Assembly: GCA_021772155.1 (NCBI GenBank)
Contig: JADYXS010000413.1
Location: forward strand, 1 to 36,957
DNA: 36,957 bases
DNA from: Candidatus Obscuribacter sp.
GTDB taxonomy: Bacteria; Cyanobacteriota; Vampirovibrionia; Obscuribacterales; Obscuribacteraceae
Direction: 5' to 3'
Each line of letters starts with the position of its first letter. Positions within the stretch are counted from its first letter, which is position 1. The notes below the pieces were generated by a model. The model did no database searches. It saw nothing but the letters and a program-made list of their open reading frames with translations, and was not told where the DNA came from. Both the position numbers and the translations under genes were made by a program. Below, one piece after another: positions 8,521-16,213 of this stretch.

Positions 8521-8853
8521 ATGTCTGAGTTGACCTTGCGACAATTGTTGAACTTGGGCCTGCAAGGGTTCACGGTTGATACTGGTCAAGCCGCTGTAGA
8601 GGCCGTAATGGATAGACACTTTGATTTGATTTTGATGGATTGCCAAATGCCCGAGATGGATGGCTTTGAGGCAAACAGACGTATTCGTCAAATTGAGAAA
8701 GAAACAGGGCTACACACGCCGATCATTGCAATGACAGCCGGAGCAACATCTCACCAGGAGCAGAAGTGTCTTGAAAGTGGCATGGATGATTACCTTGCAA
8801 AACCAGTTAGGGTGCTGACTTTGCAAGAGAAGTTTCAAGAATGGATTCGGTAG
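8521..8853 (+). pseudogene. Truncated receiver domain lacking the acidic pocket
   Basis: From an ATG at 8521 the frame encodes 110 residues of a CheY-type receiver: phospho-acceptor D40 in LILMDCQMPEMDG, Thr in AMTAGA and Lys in YLAKPV. The first beta strand with the Asp/Glu pair that binds Mg2+ is missing. The in-frame sequence upstream (ORF open from 8404) does not supply it, and no SD precedes the ATG. It resembles the REC domain at the end of a hybrid histidine kinase. I think it is a leftover of a larger gene whose 5' part was lost at the junction with the GNAT gene, 37 bases upstream. A real degenerate receiver is possible. Confidence 0.55.
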
Positions 8854-8926
8854 AAGCGGCAGGACGCCAGCGCTCCCAGGCAGAAGCTGCCATGTGCAAT
8901 AACATTTATTTTGTTAGCACTACGTT

Positions 8927-10075
8927 TTATGCCGAACGGGAGCCGAGTTCTCGTCGATTCTGAACTATTTGAACGACGTTGTCTCTGCTGAGAACGCCTA
9001 CTATACGATGGTTGGCAACAACAGGGAGTTGATTGATTTGGTGCTCGTTCATTGTGTGCAATGCTTGGATGAGCGGTGTGTCCAGCTCGGTAACTTGCGC
9101 TCGATTGAGAGGCACCATCACATCGGCCACTGTTTTTCGCGGCCAATCATTTCTTTGTACTTTCGCCACATCGTGAGGAGTCACTAAACCTACGATTTTC
9201 TGGTCGTCAGTTGGACTGGTGACAAGATAAAAGTGGTGCGGAGCTGTCGATAAGCGTTCCTCGACGAAGCCACTTAGCGGCATGTCACTGGGCACGTTGA
9301 CCAATGTGCTAGTCATGGCATCTGCTGCTGTTACGTCTTTCAAGGTTTCAGCTACTTCAGTTTGCACGACGCTGGCAGTGGCGGCCCTAATCAAAAACCA
9401 ACCGATGATGGCCAGCCACAAACCGCTGAAGCTGCCTGTGGTTAATGCCATCGTCATTCCCCCACCAATAAACAATAGTGCCATCACCTGACCGCTGCGG
9501 CCGGCAATTCGAGAACTTTTTTCGGCGTTCTTGGTTATCCACCAGATTACTGCCTTAAGAACGCGCCCACCATCCAGTGGAAAGGCTGGGATCATGTTGA
9601 ACAGGGCAAGGGTCAAGTTGATGTATCCGAGCCATGCCAGTGAGGATGCTATCGGCGAAGTGGTAGAGTCCGGCGGCGACCAGCCAAGTCCGCTTGCAGC
9701 GATGAAACAGATTACACCAATGATGGCGCTGACAATCGGACCAACAATGCCCACCCAAAACTCTGCTTTTGGAGTTTCCGGTTCCTTCTCTATGTTCGCC
9801 ACGCCACCTAATGCGAAAAGGGTAATCGAATGCACAGGTAAGTTATAGGCGCGAGCAACAATTGCATGTGAAAGCTCATGCATTATCAGCGTTACGAAAA
9901 ATAGCAGCGCTGTGCCGACGGCCGTTGCCCAAACAACCGTGCCTGACCAGTCGGGGTGCATTGTTGAGAATCGCCCCGCCAGTGTTACGCAGATCAGCAC
10001 GGCGATAAACAGCCACGTGTAATGAACTCCGATCTCGACGCCGAGAAACTTGCCGATGTTGAGTGATGGCTTCAC
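8927..10075 (-). CDS. Site-2-type M50 metalloprotease with CBS domains
   Basis: A 382-residue integral membrane protease that should cleave membrane-anchored substrates within the bilayer. The zinc motif is H66-E67-L-S-H70, and the third ligand lies in FPLDGGRVL (D168). Five to six hydrophobic segments occupy residues 1-225. Two CBS domains follow at about 250-375 (VTAADAMTSTLVNVP and KTVADVMVPLNRAQV), which usually bind adenine nucleotides and tune activity. The start is GTG with AGGAG eight bases upstream. Architecture and length match the S2P-CBS (rhomboid-unrelated) group typical of bacteria and archaea. No substrate such as an anti-sigma factor is adjacent. It is convergent with the receiver remnant. 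Confidence 0.93.
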   Translation of the reverse strand: MKPSLNIGKFLGVEIGVHYTWLFIAVLICVTLAGRFSTMHPDWSGTVVWATAVGTALLFFVTLIMHELSHAIVARAYNLPVHSITLFALGGVANIEKEPETPKAEFWVGIVGPIVSAIIGVICFIAASGLGWSPPDSTTSPIASSLAWLGYINLTLALFNMIPAFPLDGGRVLKAVIWWITKNAEKSSRIAGRSGQVMALLFIGGGMTMALTTGSFSGLWLAIIGWFLIRAATASVVQTEVAETLKDVTAADAMTSTLVNVPSDMPLSGFVEERLSTAPHHFYLVTSPTDDQKIVGLVTPHDVAKVQRNDWPRKTVADVMVPLNRAQVTELDTPLIQALHTMNEHQINQLPVVANHRIVGVLSRDNVVQIVQNRRELGSRSA

Positions 10076-10435
10076 GTACTGCTCCTTTTGTTCGGGTGTT
10101 ACAGTCGAACAGTTCTTACCTGATGTTGGCGAAGGAATTCAATTGCTGGTTGAATGTCACTGTCCATGCACCATAGAGGCACGTCAATGATGCGACCATC
10201 TCTGCCGTGAAAAAAGTTATTGATCCTGGTCCTGGGCGTGCTGTTCGTTAGCTGGTGGCTCAGCCATGGCTGAAATGCAACGTGCGTGCAATGCCACAAA
10301 ATTTGTTTATGCTGAAGCATAAGTAGATGCCGAGTGTTCGACTGGACGTTGCATCTTGTCTATGTGTTTCTGTTCCGCTAAACAAAGTCGCTTAACGATA
10401 TGCCTACCTGTACCAGGATTAATTACGCCTCGGCT
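10076..10435. other. Intergenic stretch with no well-supported gene
   Basis: About 360 bases between the protease and the esterase, both on the minus strand. The only notable frame is minus-strand 10099-10320, whose second half looks somewhat protein-like (IIDVPLWCMDSDIQPAIEF) but lacks an SD and a credible start. I therefore do not call it a gene. It may hold the protease promoter; I see no convincing -35/-10 pair. Confidence 0.3.
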
Positions 10436-12976
10436 TCAATCCACAAGCCTTTCGATGCCATGGATCACCGCTGGGGCAACGAGCGCCACTCCGGCCGCTG
10501 CTATTGCGAAGCGTCCTTTGGTGGCAAATTTCATCGCCGCAAGGCGATAGCAACCGTATCCAGTACCGCCGAAGACAGCGACATCTTTTGCCAGGTGTAA
10601 ACTATCTTTCAACGATGGCTGTCCATAGAACCCTTGAGCATGGGTTGCTACGTCTATATAGCCTCTGGTAACCGGGTTCCAGCCGAGCGTCGCGTCCTTG
10701 ATTTGCCGTTCATTGAGAATAGATGGAAGTCCGGATTGATTGAGCCGGAACTCAGCTGGGATTTGTGACTTGGAGAACATCACTGTGCGCGCCCATGATG
10801 GAAGCGGGTTGTCGGCGCTCAGTTGATAATATGGGGCGCCTGTAGCGTCAAGCTTCTGTCCTACTTCTCGGACCGGCACGGAGACATCACGTCCGAAGGC
10901 ACTGAGGTTAAAGTTGACTCCTTCGATGTTCGTCAACCATGGGCGGCCGCTCTGAGTTATCAGGTCAAACGAAGTGTTGCCTATGTCAATGGACGAAAGG
11001 CTTACAGGCCCCGCGCCTCCGCCCTGGATCTTCAATTGCTGAGGGGTCCGCAAAGCAAAAGCAAGACGCTGTCCGTTTTTGGAAATTTCCCCTGTTGATT
11101 TTAGGAAAGCGCTGATTTCGTCCTTGAGTTCGATTCCACTTTTGTTCTCGAATTGAGCCAGTGTATCTGCTGGCGAGAACGCGCCATCCGGGACATTGGG
11201 AACTTCGTTCAACATGTCACCGGCGTCAAGCTCTAGTCCCCGGATGCCGCGGGCAACTACATGCGCCTGCAAGCGCGCAGTGATGTTGAACGGTTCTTCT
11301 TGTGCCGCTTGCGCAGTGCCAGATGCTGTGCCGGACGCCTTTGGATGTGCCTTGAAAAATTCCCAAATCGCGCCGACTACTTGGTCAATATCGTCAGGGA
11401 TGTGCCGATTGCCATGAAGAGTGTATTCGTTGACTTCAACACCACTTTTCTGGTCGATAAATCTCCGCTGGGTCGCTCCATCGCTTTCCACAATGATCGG
11501 TTTATCGGTGATCTTGTTTTGTTCCACCCAGAAGTCAGTGGTGTATTCCATTGGTTTGAAATTCGGCAATCCCACAGCAGAAAGAGATGCCGGCACGTTC
11601 TTCAAACCTTCATAAGGAACGATCTCGTCTTCGGTCCCGTGTATGTTCAATACAGATATCGGAAATTTCGCAGGTGGCTCCTTGCCGCTCATTGCACCAC
11701 TGACTGTAGCAATGGCAGCAATCTTATCGGAAAGCTCACCGGCAGCTCGAAAACTCAGCATGCCGCCATTGGAAAGCCCGCACATAAATATCCGATTTTT
11801 GTCGATGGCAAAATCTTTTTCGGCGGTTTCGATGATGTGCCTCATGAAACCAACATCGTCAGCGTGACTGCCCGGGGGAATTAGTCCGTTTCCGGTATCC
11901 CACGCGCTCAGGTTATCCCGGTGCAACCATTTTGTCGCGTCCGGGCAGATGCCAATAAAGGATTCCTTATCGGCAAGGGCGTTAATCTTGGTGTATCTTG
12001 CTATTTCTTCTCCGCTTTGCGCATGTCCGTGCAAAAGAATCACAAGTGGCATCGGAGTTTTGCCATCATAGGTTGGCGGAATATGGACTCGGTAACGCCG
12101 TTCAGCACCATTAACTATGGTTGTGACGACGTGATCTCCGGGTTTATTGAGATCGAGCACTTTACCCAGGGGCGTCTTTTCCATTGGTGCACTGCCAGGA
12201 GCAGCCGGGTTTGCGTCTTGGACGACAGGGGCACTGGGACTCCAGTAGCGGACAGGCGCAGCTGAACCTGGAGGAGCTTTGGCATTGCGCTCAGTTTCGA
12301 TGGTGCGATAGATTCCGTGTACGACAGGTTCAACTACCTGACTGATCCACTTGGGATTGGATTCGACAAAGAGTGCTACCTTCCCAGCTTCCTTCAATGC
12401 ATCTGCAGCCAGCAGTCCGGCGATCGATGGACCGGTTGATGACGCCATATCTCCGAACACCTGACTCAGTTTGACGGATGAGAAACCATCTTCACTGAGT
12501 GGAAGCTTGATGTTGATGGCAGAAGGCATGCCGATGATGCGTTGGGCAGCTTCGGACAATGGATTTTTTAATTCTGCGTGCAGAACTTTCTTTCCGTCAG
12601 CGTCCTGTCCAAATCTTGCGCCTTCCACGGGCATCATATAGGGAGCGCCAAAAACGGTGACATTGAGCGTTACGCCAGTGACTTTGGAGGCCTTGCGCGC
12701 GATCGGATCATAGTCAAAGGCAACGTTGTCACCAAACTGCACTGACTTAACCAGAATGTTCTTGTTGAGAAGTTCGCCAGTGGTTGTGATGCTTGTGGCG
12801 CCCTCACTTTGTATCGAAATTCGCTGAGCGTCCTGCCGCACTGATTTTATCGAGCTCAGCACGGGCTGCATCTCGGTCATGGCTTTGACAGAAAAATTTG
12901 ATTGCAAAGCATCCAAAACTGGGGCTAGCTCTGGGCTGTCCGGTTTAGCGACACGAGAATTGTCTAAATCCGCCAA
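10436..12976 (-). CDS. PHB-depolymerase-like esterase between two copies of an unknown domain
   Basis: An 846-residue protein. Residues about 290-560 form an alpha/beta-hydrolase of the LpqC/feruloyl esterase/PHB-depolymerase type: oxyanion region VILLHGHAQSG, nucleophile S402 in CGLSNGGM, an Asp in HGTEDEIVPY (about 450) and a His in GNRHIPDD (about 523). This family hydrolyses ester bonds in short polyester or feruloyl substrates. The hydrolase is flanked by related domains at about 35-215 and 590-780; both share a TGV/EGV-x-x-N-x-x-x-FG core, a VPV element and L-x-A-x-NPL. No signal peptide is seen, but a C-terminal hydrophobic segment (FAIAAAGVALVAPAVI) could anchor it. The start is TTG because TGA lies four codons upstream; the true start may lie slightly inside. 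Confidence 0.85.
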   Translation of the reverse strand: MADLDNSRVAKPDSPELAPVLDALQSNFSVKAMTEMQPVLSSIKSVRQDAQRISIQSEGATSITTTGELLNKNILVKSVQFGDNVAFDYDPIARKASKVTGVTLNVTVFGAPYMMPVEGARFGQDADGKKVLHAELKNPLSEAAQRIIGMPSAINIKLPLSEDGFSSVKLSQVFGDMASSTGPSIAGLLAADALKEAGKVALFVESNPKWISQVVEPVVHGIYRTIETERNAKAPPGSAAPVRYWSPSAPVVQDANPAAPGSAPMEKTPLGKVLDLNKPGDHVVTTIVNGAERRYRVHIPPTYDGKTPMPLVILLHGHAQSGEEIARYTKINALADKESFIGICPDATKWLHRDNLSAWDTGNGLIPPGSHADDVGFMRHIIETAEKDFAIDKNRIFMCGLSNGGMLSFRAAGELSDKIAAIATVSGAMSGKEPPAKFPISVLNIHGTEDEIVPYEGLKNVPASLSAVGLPNFKPMEYTTDFWVEQNKITDKPIIVESDGATQRRFIDQKSGVEVNEYTLHGNRHIPDDIDQVVGAIWEFFKAHPKASGTASGTAQAAQEEPFNITARLQAHVVARGIRGLELDAGDMLNEVPNVPDGAFSPADTLAQFENKSGIELKDEISAFLKSTGEISKNGQRLAFALRTPQQLKIQGGGAGPVSLSSIDIGNTSFDLITQSGRPWLTNIEGVNFNLSAFGRDVSVPVREVGQKLDATGAPYYQLSADNPLPSWARTVMFSKSQIPAEFRLNQSGLPSILNERQIKDATLGWNPVTRGYIDVATHAQGFYGQPSLKDSLHLAKDVAVFGGTGYGCYRLAAMKFATKGRFAIAAAGVALVAPAVIHGIERLVD

Positions 12977-13073
12977 GACTTCGTCTCATCACTGCTACAT
13001 ACAGGGTTCCCAGTCTATATTGGCGCCCGGCTACACTGATGTCACTGTGGAAAATACGAACCTGACAAACAGC

Positions 13074-13937
13074 CTATTCGACTTTGACCGAATTTGCCGC
13101 TTTCTTCGAGCCAGGTGGTGGTGGCGTCGGGCGATCTGCTGGTAAACAACTGACGATCTCTTCTGAGTATCCAATTGTATTTATCAGTAACGCGCTGCGC
13201 TGCTCGTTGGAGATTTCGCGTTGCTTAGTATCGCCAGTGTTGCTTTGTTCGAACCAGTGGCTGTTCATCGTTCCAACTGCGCAGTCGCCGAGCATTGTTC
13301 GCACAGTCAGCTGGTAATTGAAAGGACTCCATGCTCGTGTTTGTTCATGCCGTTGCTGGAACTCGTCGCTGCTGGCAGGGTGGTAATCGATTCGGCAATC
13401 CAGTCCGTTCAAATGATTGAAGGGCTTCCATCGTACGTACCAGAGTTCATCGTCGCGCTGCTCAATTTTAATGTTGAAGGGGATTTTTCGATCGGCACAG
13501 CTTGAAAGTTGAATTGGCACAACGTGGAGGATTGAAGCATCAGCCAGGTATTGCATATTTTCTACTTCGATCAAGACAGTTCCATGATTCGGAGGTAATT
13601 CCGGGGCAACCAACATTGTTCCTACAGCGCGCGTGGCTGTGAATCCAAGAGAGCACAGCAATGCGTAAAGAGCGCCGTTGCCGGCCCAGCAAGTGCCGCC
13701 AGTTCTGTGCTTGAGCCAGGACTCGAAGAAATCAATTGAATCGCTTCCGGGCAAAGGCGACGGATTTTGACTGTGGACGTGTATCAACTTGCGCAAGTTA
13801 TCGAAGGGGATGTGGTGGCACCACGCATCGTAGACAGCCTGAAGCCCGTCGACATCAGCAGCAGGTGCGTGCGAAAAACCAAGTCCGCTGAGCACCCGGT
13901 CGCGCAAATTTGGAGACAGTGCTTCTAAAGGGACCAT
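13074..13937 (-). CDS. Arylamine N-acetyltransferase (NAT family)
   Basis: A 287-residue enzyme that should transfer an acyl group from acyl-CoA to arylamines, hydrazines or a related amine. The catalytic triad is visible: C83 in TGGTCWAGN, H118 in NHGTVLIEV and D133 in YLADAS, with spacing close to known NATs. The usual R-G-G-x-C-W-E/N box reads R-T-G-G-T-C-W here. PFDNL near residue 47 is also typical of the family. The C-terminal 40 residues are Pro-rich and poorly conserved. I chose ATG at 13937, 11 bases after the VOC stop, over a frame opening upstream that would overlap that gene. Same strand as VOC, so probably one transcript. Confidence 0.9.
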   Translation of the reverse strand: MVPLEALSPNLRDRVLSGLGFSHAPAADVDGLQAVYDAWCHHIPFDNLRKLIHVHSQNPSPLPGSDSIDFFESWLKHRTGGTCWAGNGALYALLCSLGFTATRAVGTMLVAPELPPNHGTVLIEVENMQYLADASILHVVPIQLSSCADRKIPFNIKIEQRDDELWYVRWKPFNHLNGLDCRIDYHPASSDEFQQRHEQTRAWSPFNYQLTVRTMLGDCAVGTMNSHWFEQSNTGDTKQREISNEQRSALLINTIGYSEEIVSCLPADRPTPPPPGSKKAANSVKVE

Positions 13938-13948
13938 GCCGATTACTA

Positions 13949-14299
13949 CTACCCGTGGAATTTGCTCAATTCGAATTCGTTGCCCCAAGGATCTTCTACC
14001 ACGAGGCTGAGGAGATCTGGATTCTCAAGTCCATCAAGAATAACGGTTCCACCGAGTTTTGTGAATCTATCGATGTAAGCCTTAAGGTCAGCATCTGCGA
14101 ATTCAAAGACGGGCACGCAGTTAGATCCTTGAAATCCGTCTCCGAAGTCGTTGAGCACAAAGCCCAAATTGATGTTGTCTAGACGGAATTCAGAGTATTT
14201 TGGACTGCACTTGGTGGGTGGCAATTCCAAAAACGCTTGCCAGAACGACACTGCATCTTCCATATTCAATGCCTTGAAATAACAGGTTCGAATCTTCAC
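13949..14299 (-). CDS. Single-domain VOC (glyoxalase-fold) protein
   Basis: A 116-residue protein with one vicinal-oxygen-chelate module. It starts MKIRTCYFKALNMEDAVSFWQAFL, has the usual second-half strand LGFVLNDFGDGF, and ends with the characteristic VVEDPWGNEFEL (D-P-x-G-N). The family includes glyoxalases, extradiol dioxygenases and antibiotic resistance proteins; the substrate cannot be told from sequence. GTG is the start, with GAGG six bases upstream. The NAT gene follows 11 bases downstream, so the two are probably co-transcribed. Confidence 0.85.
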   Translation of the reverse strand: MKIRTCYFKALNMEDAVSFWQAFLELPPTKCSPKYSEFRLDNINLGFVLNDFGDGFQGSNCVPVFEFADADLKAYIDRFTKLGGTVILDGLENPDLLSLVVEDPWGNEFELSKFHG

Positions 14300-14344
14300 T
14301 GAAGCCTCACAGATATGTGCTTTCTTTATTCCACTGAGGTCCCC

Positions 14345-14379
14345 AAAAAATGAACCACCACCTTAAAGGCAGTGGTTCA
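14345..14379 (-). terminator. Intrinsic terminator after the TadG-like gene
   Basis: TGAACCAC at 14351-14358 pairs with GTGGTTCA at 14372-14379, with an inner CCTT/AAGG extension. On the minus strand the stem is followed by TTTTTT (14350-14345). It lies 70 bases after the TadG-like stop and just before the VOC start. Confidence 0.75.
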
Positions 14380-14448
14380 TGACGCATCTGATATGGCAGG
14401 AATATAGAGAATCGAGAAGTCGGATTGGCTTTGGTGAAGGCGGGCTAA

Positions 14449-15705
14449 CTAGCGCCCGTTGCCACCGCCATTGCCATTGCCACCGCCATTGCCATTGCCA
14501 TTGGTGGTGGTTCCAGTTGTGCCGCCAGTCGTGGTGCCGCCAGTTGTGCCGCCAGTTGTGCCGCCAGTTGTGGTGCCGCCAGTTGTGGTGCCGCCAGTTG
14601 TGCCGCCATCGGAACTTGTGGCTACAACGTCCGTTGTGTTTGGTAAACCGTTCATTGCGATGTCGTCATTCACCAGCTTGACGGTTCCGGCGGAAATTCG
14701 ATTAATCCCGGCGTTTACGGCTGCGCTGGTTGTCGAGCCGACTGTACCTGGTATTGCGCGGTTGACTATGCCTTTGGTAATTTCAGCAACAATGGTCTCC
14801 ACCGAGCCGGACTGGTTAATAATTACGTTTTTGACTTTTATGGTGATGTAACCGACCAGAGGACGGCTCTGGTTGTAGGGTGGATCCCCTGCCATCAGAG
14901 GTATCACCATATTTTTTTGGTTCTGCAAAGCGCTAAGTCTCGGTTCTTTGGCCAAGTCCTTTTGAGAGGCTACGCCATTGGACATGTTCAAGTCATCGCC
15001 GACCTGCGACGATGGAATGTTGGCAGGAGTGGACTGTAGTCCGAGAAGCGAATCAATTGCATTATTGAGCCAGCTGGCATTGGTGTTAGGCAAATCGAAT
15101 GAAGTCCAGGCTGCGTTCTTTACTTGCTGCGAGTTAATCTCGAACCGGACCTCATCGCCTATGTTTTTCGTATACAGGGCCTGCTGACCGCCATTTGTCG
15201 TGTCAATACTCACTGCCAGAGGAAAAGCAATGTTCGGTCCAACGCCAGTGATTGACCTGGCCGCTAAAGCATTGGATTTGGCAATAATAGCGTCGGTGTT
15301 ATGTCCGACTAGCTTCGCGAACATGTTTTGTATCTGCATGTTCCCCGTAACCGAACAACTTTGCTGGGTTGGCACCAATGTTTGGTTGGTCTGTACCTCG
15401 ACGGATGCTCCCTCAGTGGAATTGGAGACAGGTTTGCCGTCAGCCGTGTTGCTCTCTGCAACTAAAAGGGCTGTCGGTTCAGCATTGTTTTGCGTGCTCG
15501 AATCGAGCAACTCGTGGGCGCCCGCCAGTGCTGCTGCATCACTGGCATTCTGCAATTCAGTGCGGACGTTGACGTTGTGCGATATGTCTAGCGCGAAGGC
15601 GCCTATCCCAACCACCGCTATAAGGATTCCACAAGGAATCAATACTGTCAGGCTTCCAGAGGCCGTGCGAATCGCTCGAGTAGAGTGGCGTCGATTGGAA
15701 TGCAT
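14449..15705 (-). CDS. TadG-like pilus-associated protein with Gly-Thr repeat tail
   Basis: A 418-residue protein. The N-terminus has a basic region, then a membrane helix at about residues 17-40 (SLTVLIPCGILIAVVGIGA), and the hallmark following TadG/TadE N-termini: DIS.NVNVRTELQNASDAAALAGAHEL. TadG-like proteins support Tad/Flp pilus assembly and insert in the inner membrane with a large periplasmic part. Residues about 360-418 are a low-complexity tail of GGTTT/GGTT units followed by NGNGGG units, coded by a DNA tandem repeat. The ATG has GGGAGA eight bases upstream. No other tad machinery gene (ATPase, secretin, prepilin peptidase) is adjacent. Confidence 0.8.
   Translation of the reverse strand: MHSNRRHSTRAIRTASGSLTVLIPCGILIAVVGIGAFALDISHNVNVRTELQNASDAAALAGAHELLDSSTQNNAEPTALLVAESNTADGKPVSNSTEGASVEVQTNQTLVPTQQSCSVTGNMQIQNMFAKLVGHNTDAIIAKSNALAARSITGVGPNIAFPLAVSIDTTNGGQQALYTKNIGDEVRFEINSQQVKNAAWTSFDLPNTNASWLNNAIDSLLGLQSTPANIPSSQVGDDLNMSNGVASQKDLAKEPRLSALQNQKNMVIPLMAGDPPYNQSRPLVGYITIKVKNVIINQSGSVETIVAEITKGIVNRAIPGTVGSTTSAAVNAGINRISAGTVKLVNDDIAMNGLPNTTDVVATSSDGGTTGGTTTGGTTTGGTTGGTTGGTTTGGTTGTTTNGNGNGGGNGNGGGNGR
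14460..14609. repeat. In-frame coding tandem repeat
   Basis: On the minus strand the DNA alternates 12- and 15-base units (GGCGGCACAACT and GGCGGCACCACAACT), then 6-base units (GGCAAT). It encodes the Gly-Thr and Gly-Asn tail of the TadG-like protein. Unit lengths are multiples of three, so gain or loss of units would change tail length without a frameshift. Confidence 0.85.
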
Positions 15706-15747
15706 TTTGAATCTCCCGGCTAGTGCATGTGTCCTCTAACTTGAGCC

Positions 15748-15776
15748 TATCTTTTATTAGCCCGGGGTAATGTCAA
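15748..15776 (-). promoter_or_regulatory. Candidate promoter of the TadG-like gene
   Basis: A perfect -35 TTGACA is read from 15776 to 15771; 17 bases on is AAGATA (15753-15748), a weak -10. It is 43 bases upstream of the start codon. The -10 match is poor, so confidence is modest. Confidence 0.4.
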
Positions 15777-16213
15777 GTTTCTTTTCGTTTGCTGGGTAAA
15801 CTGCCCAGACCCTTGGCCGTTACTAGGATCCGACAACAATGCGTGTTGTCAAGAAGTGTTGCGGATTATGGACTACATCCGCTCGCTCCTTTGTGTTTGC
15901 TGCTCAGTCGATTTCGTTCGAGATACCTGTTGTTCCCCAAATTTACCCGATACGGGCTGTCGCCAAACCCGCAGAACGCCATACGGTCCCAAGAATCCCG
16001 GAGGTACGGCAACCATTAGTCCATTTGAATCGTTCATTCCAGCTGATATTTGAACGCGGAGCCGAGTGGATACGTCTACTGGATGTTAGGTATATGGTTT
16101 TGAGGTCGGTTGCAATAGCTCATCGTTCCACTTAATACGCCGTTCCCGACGCTCTTGCGGATTTCCGTCGGTGCTAAGATCGTGGCGCCGTTCACAAGGG
16201 CAGGGTAGCTGAC
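15777..16213. other. Intergenic stretch between the TadG-like gene and topB
   Basis: About 440 bases. Short plus-strand frames (for example 15839-16135) have no SD and no recognisable family. Weak promoter-like matches upstream of topB include TTGCAA (16110-16115) with TAATAC 17 bases later. I see no RNA gene. Confidence 0.25.

Noticed and set aside
10099-10320. Minus-strand ORF of 73 residues between the protease and the esterase
   Set aside because: No SD, first half does not look protein-like, and no family is recognisable; listed only as part of the intergenic entry.
14460-14609. Plus-strand ORFs rich in Pro-Val and Cys-Arg over the repeat
   Set aside because: They are reverse readings of the TadG-like repeat tail.
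15839-16135. Plus-strand ORF before topB
   Set aside because: No SD, unusual composition and competing frames; probably chance.
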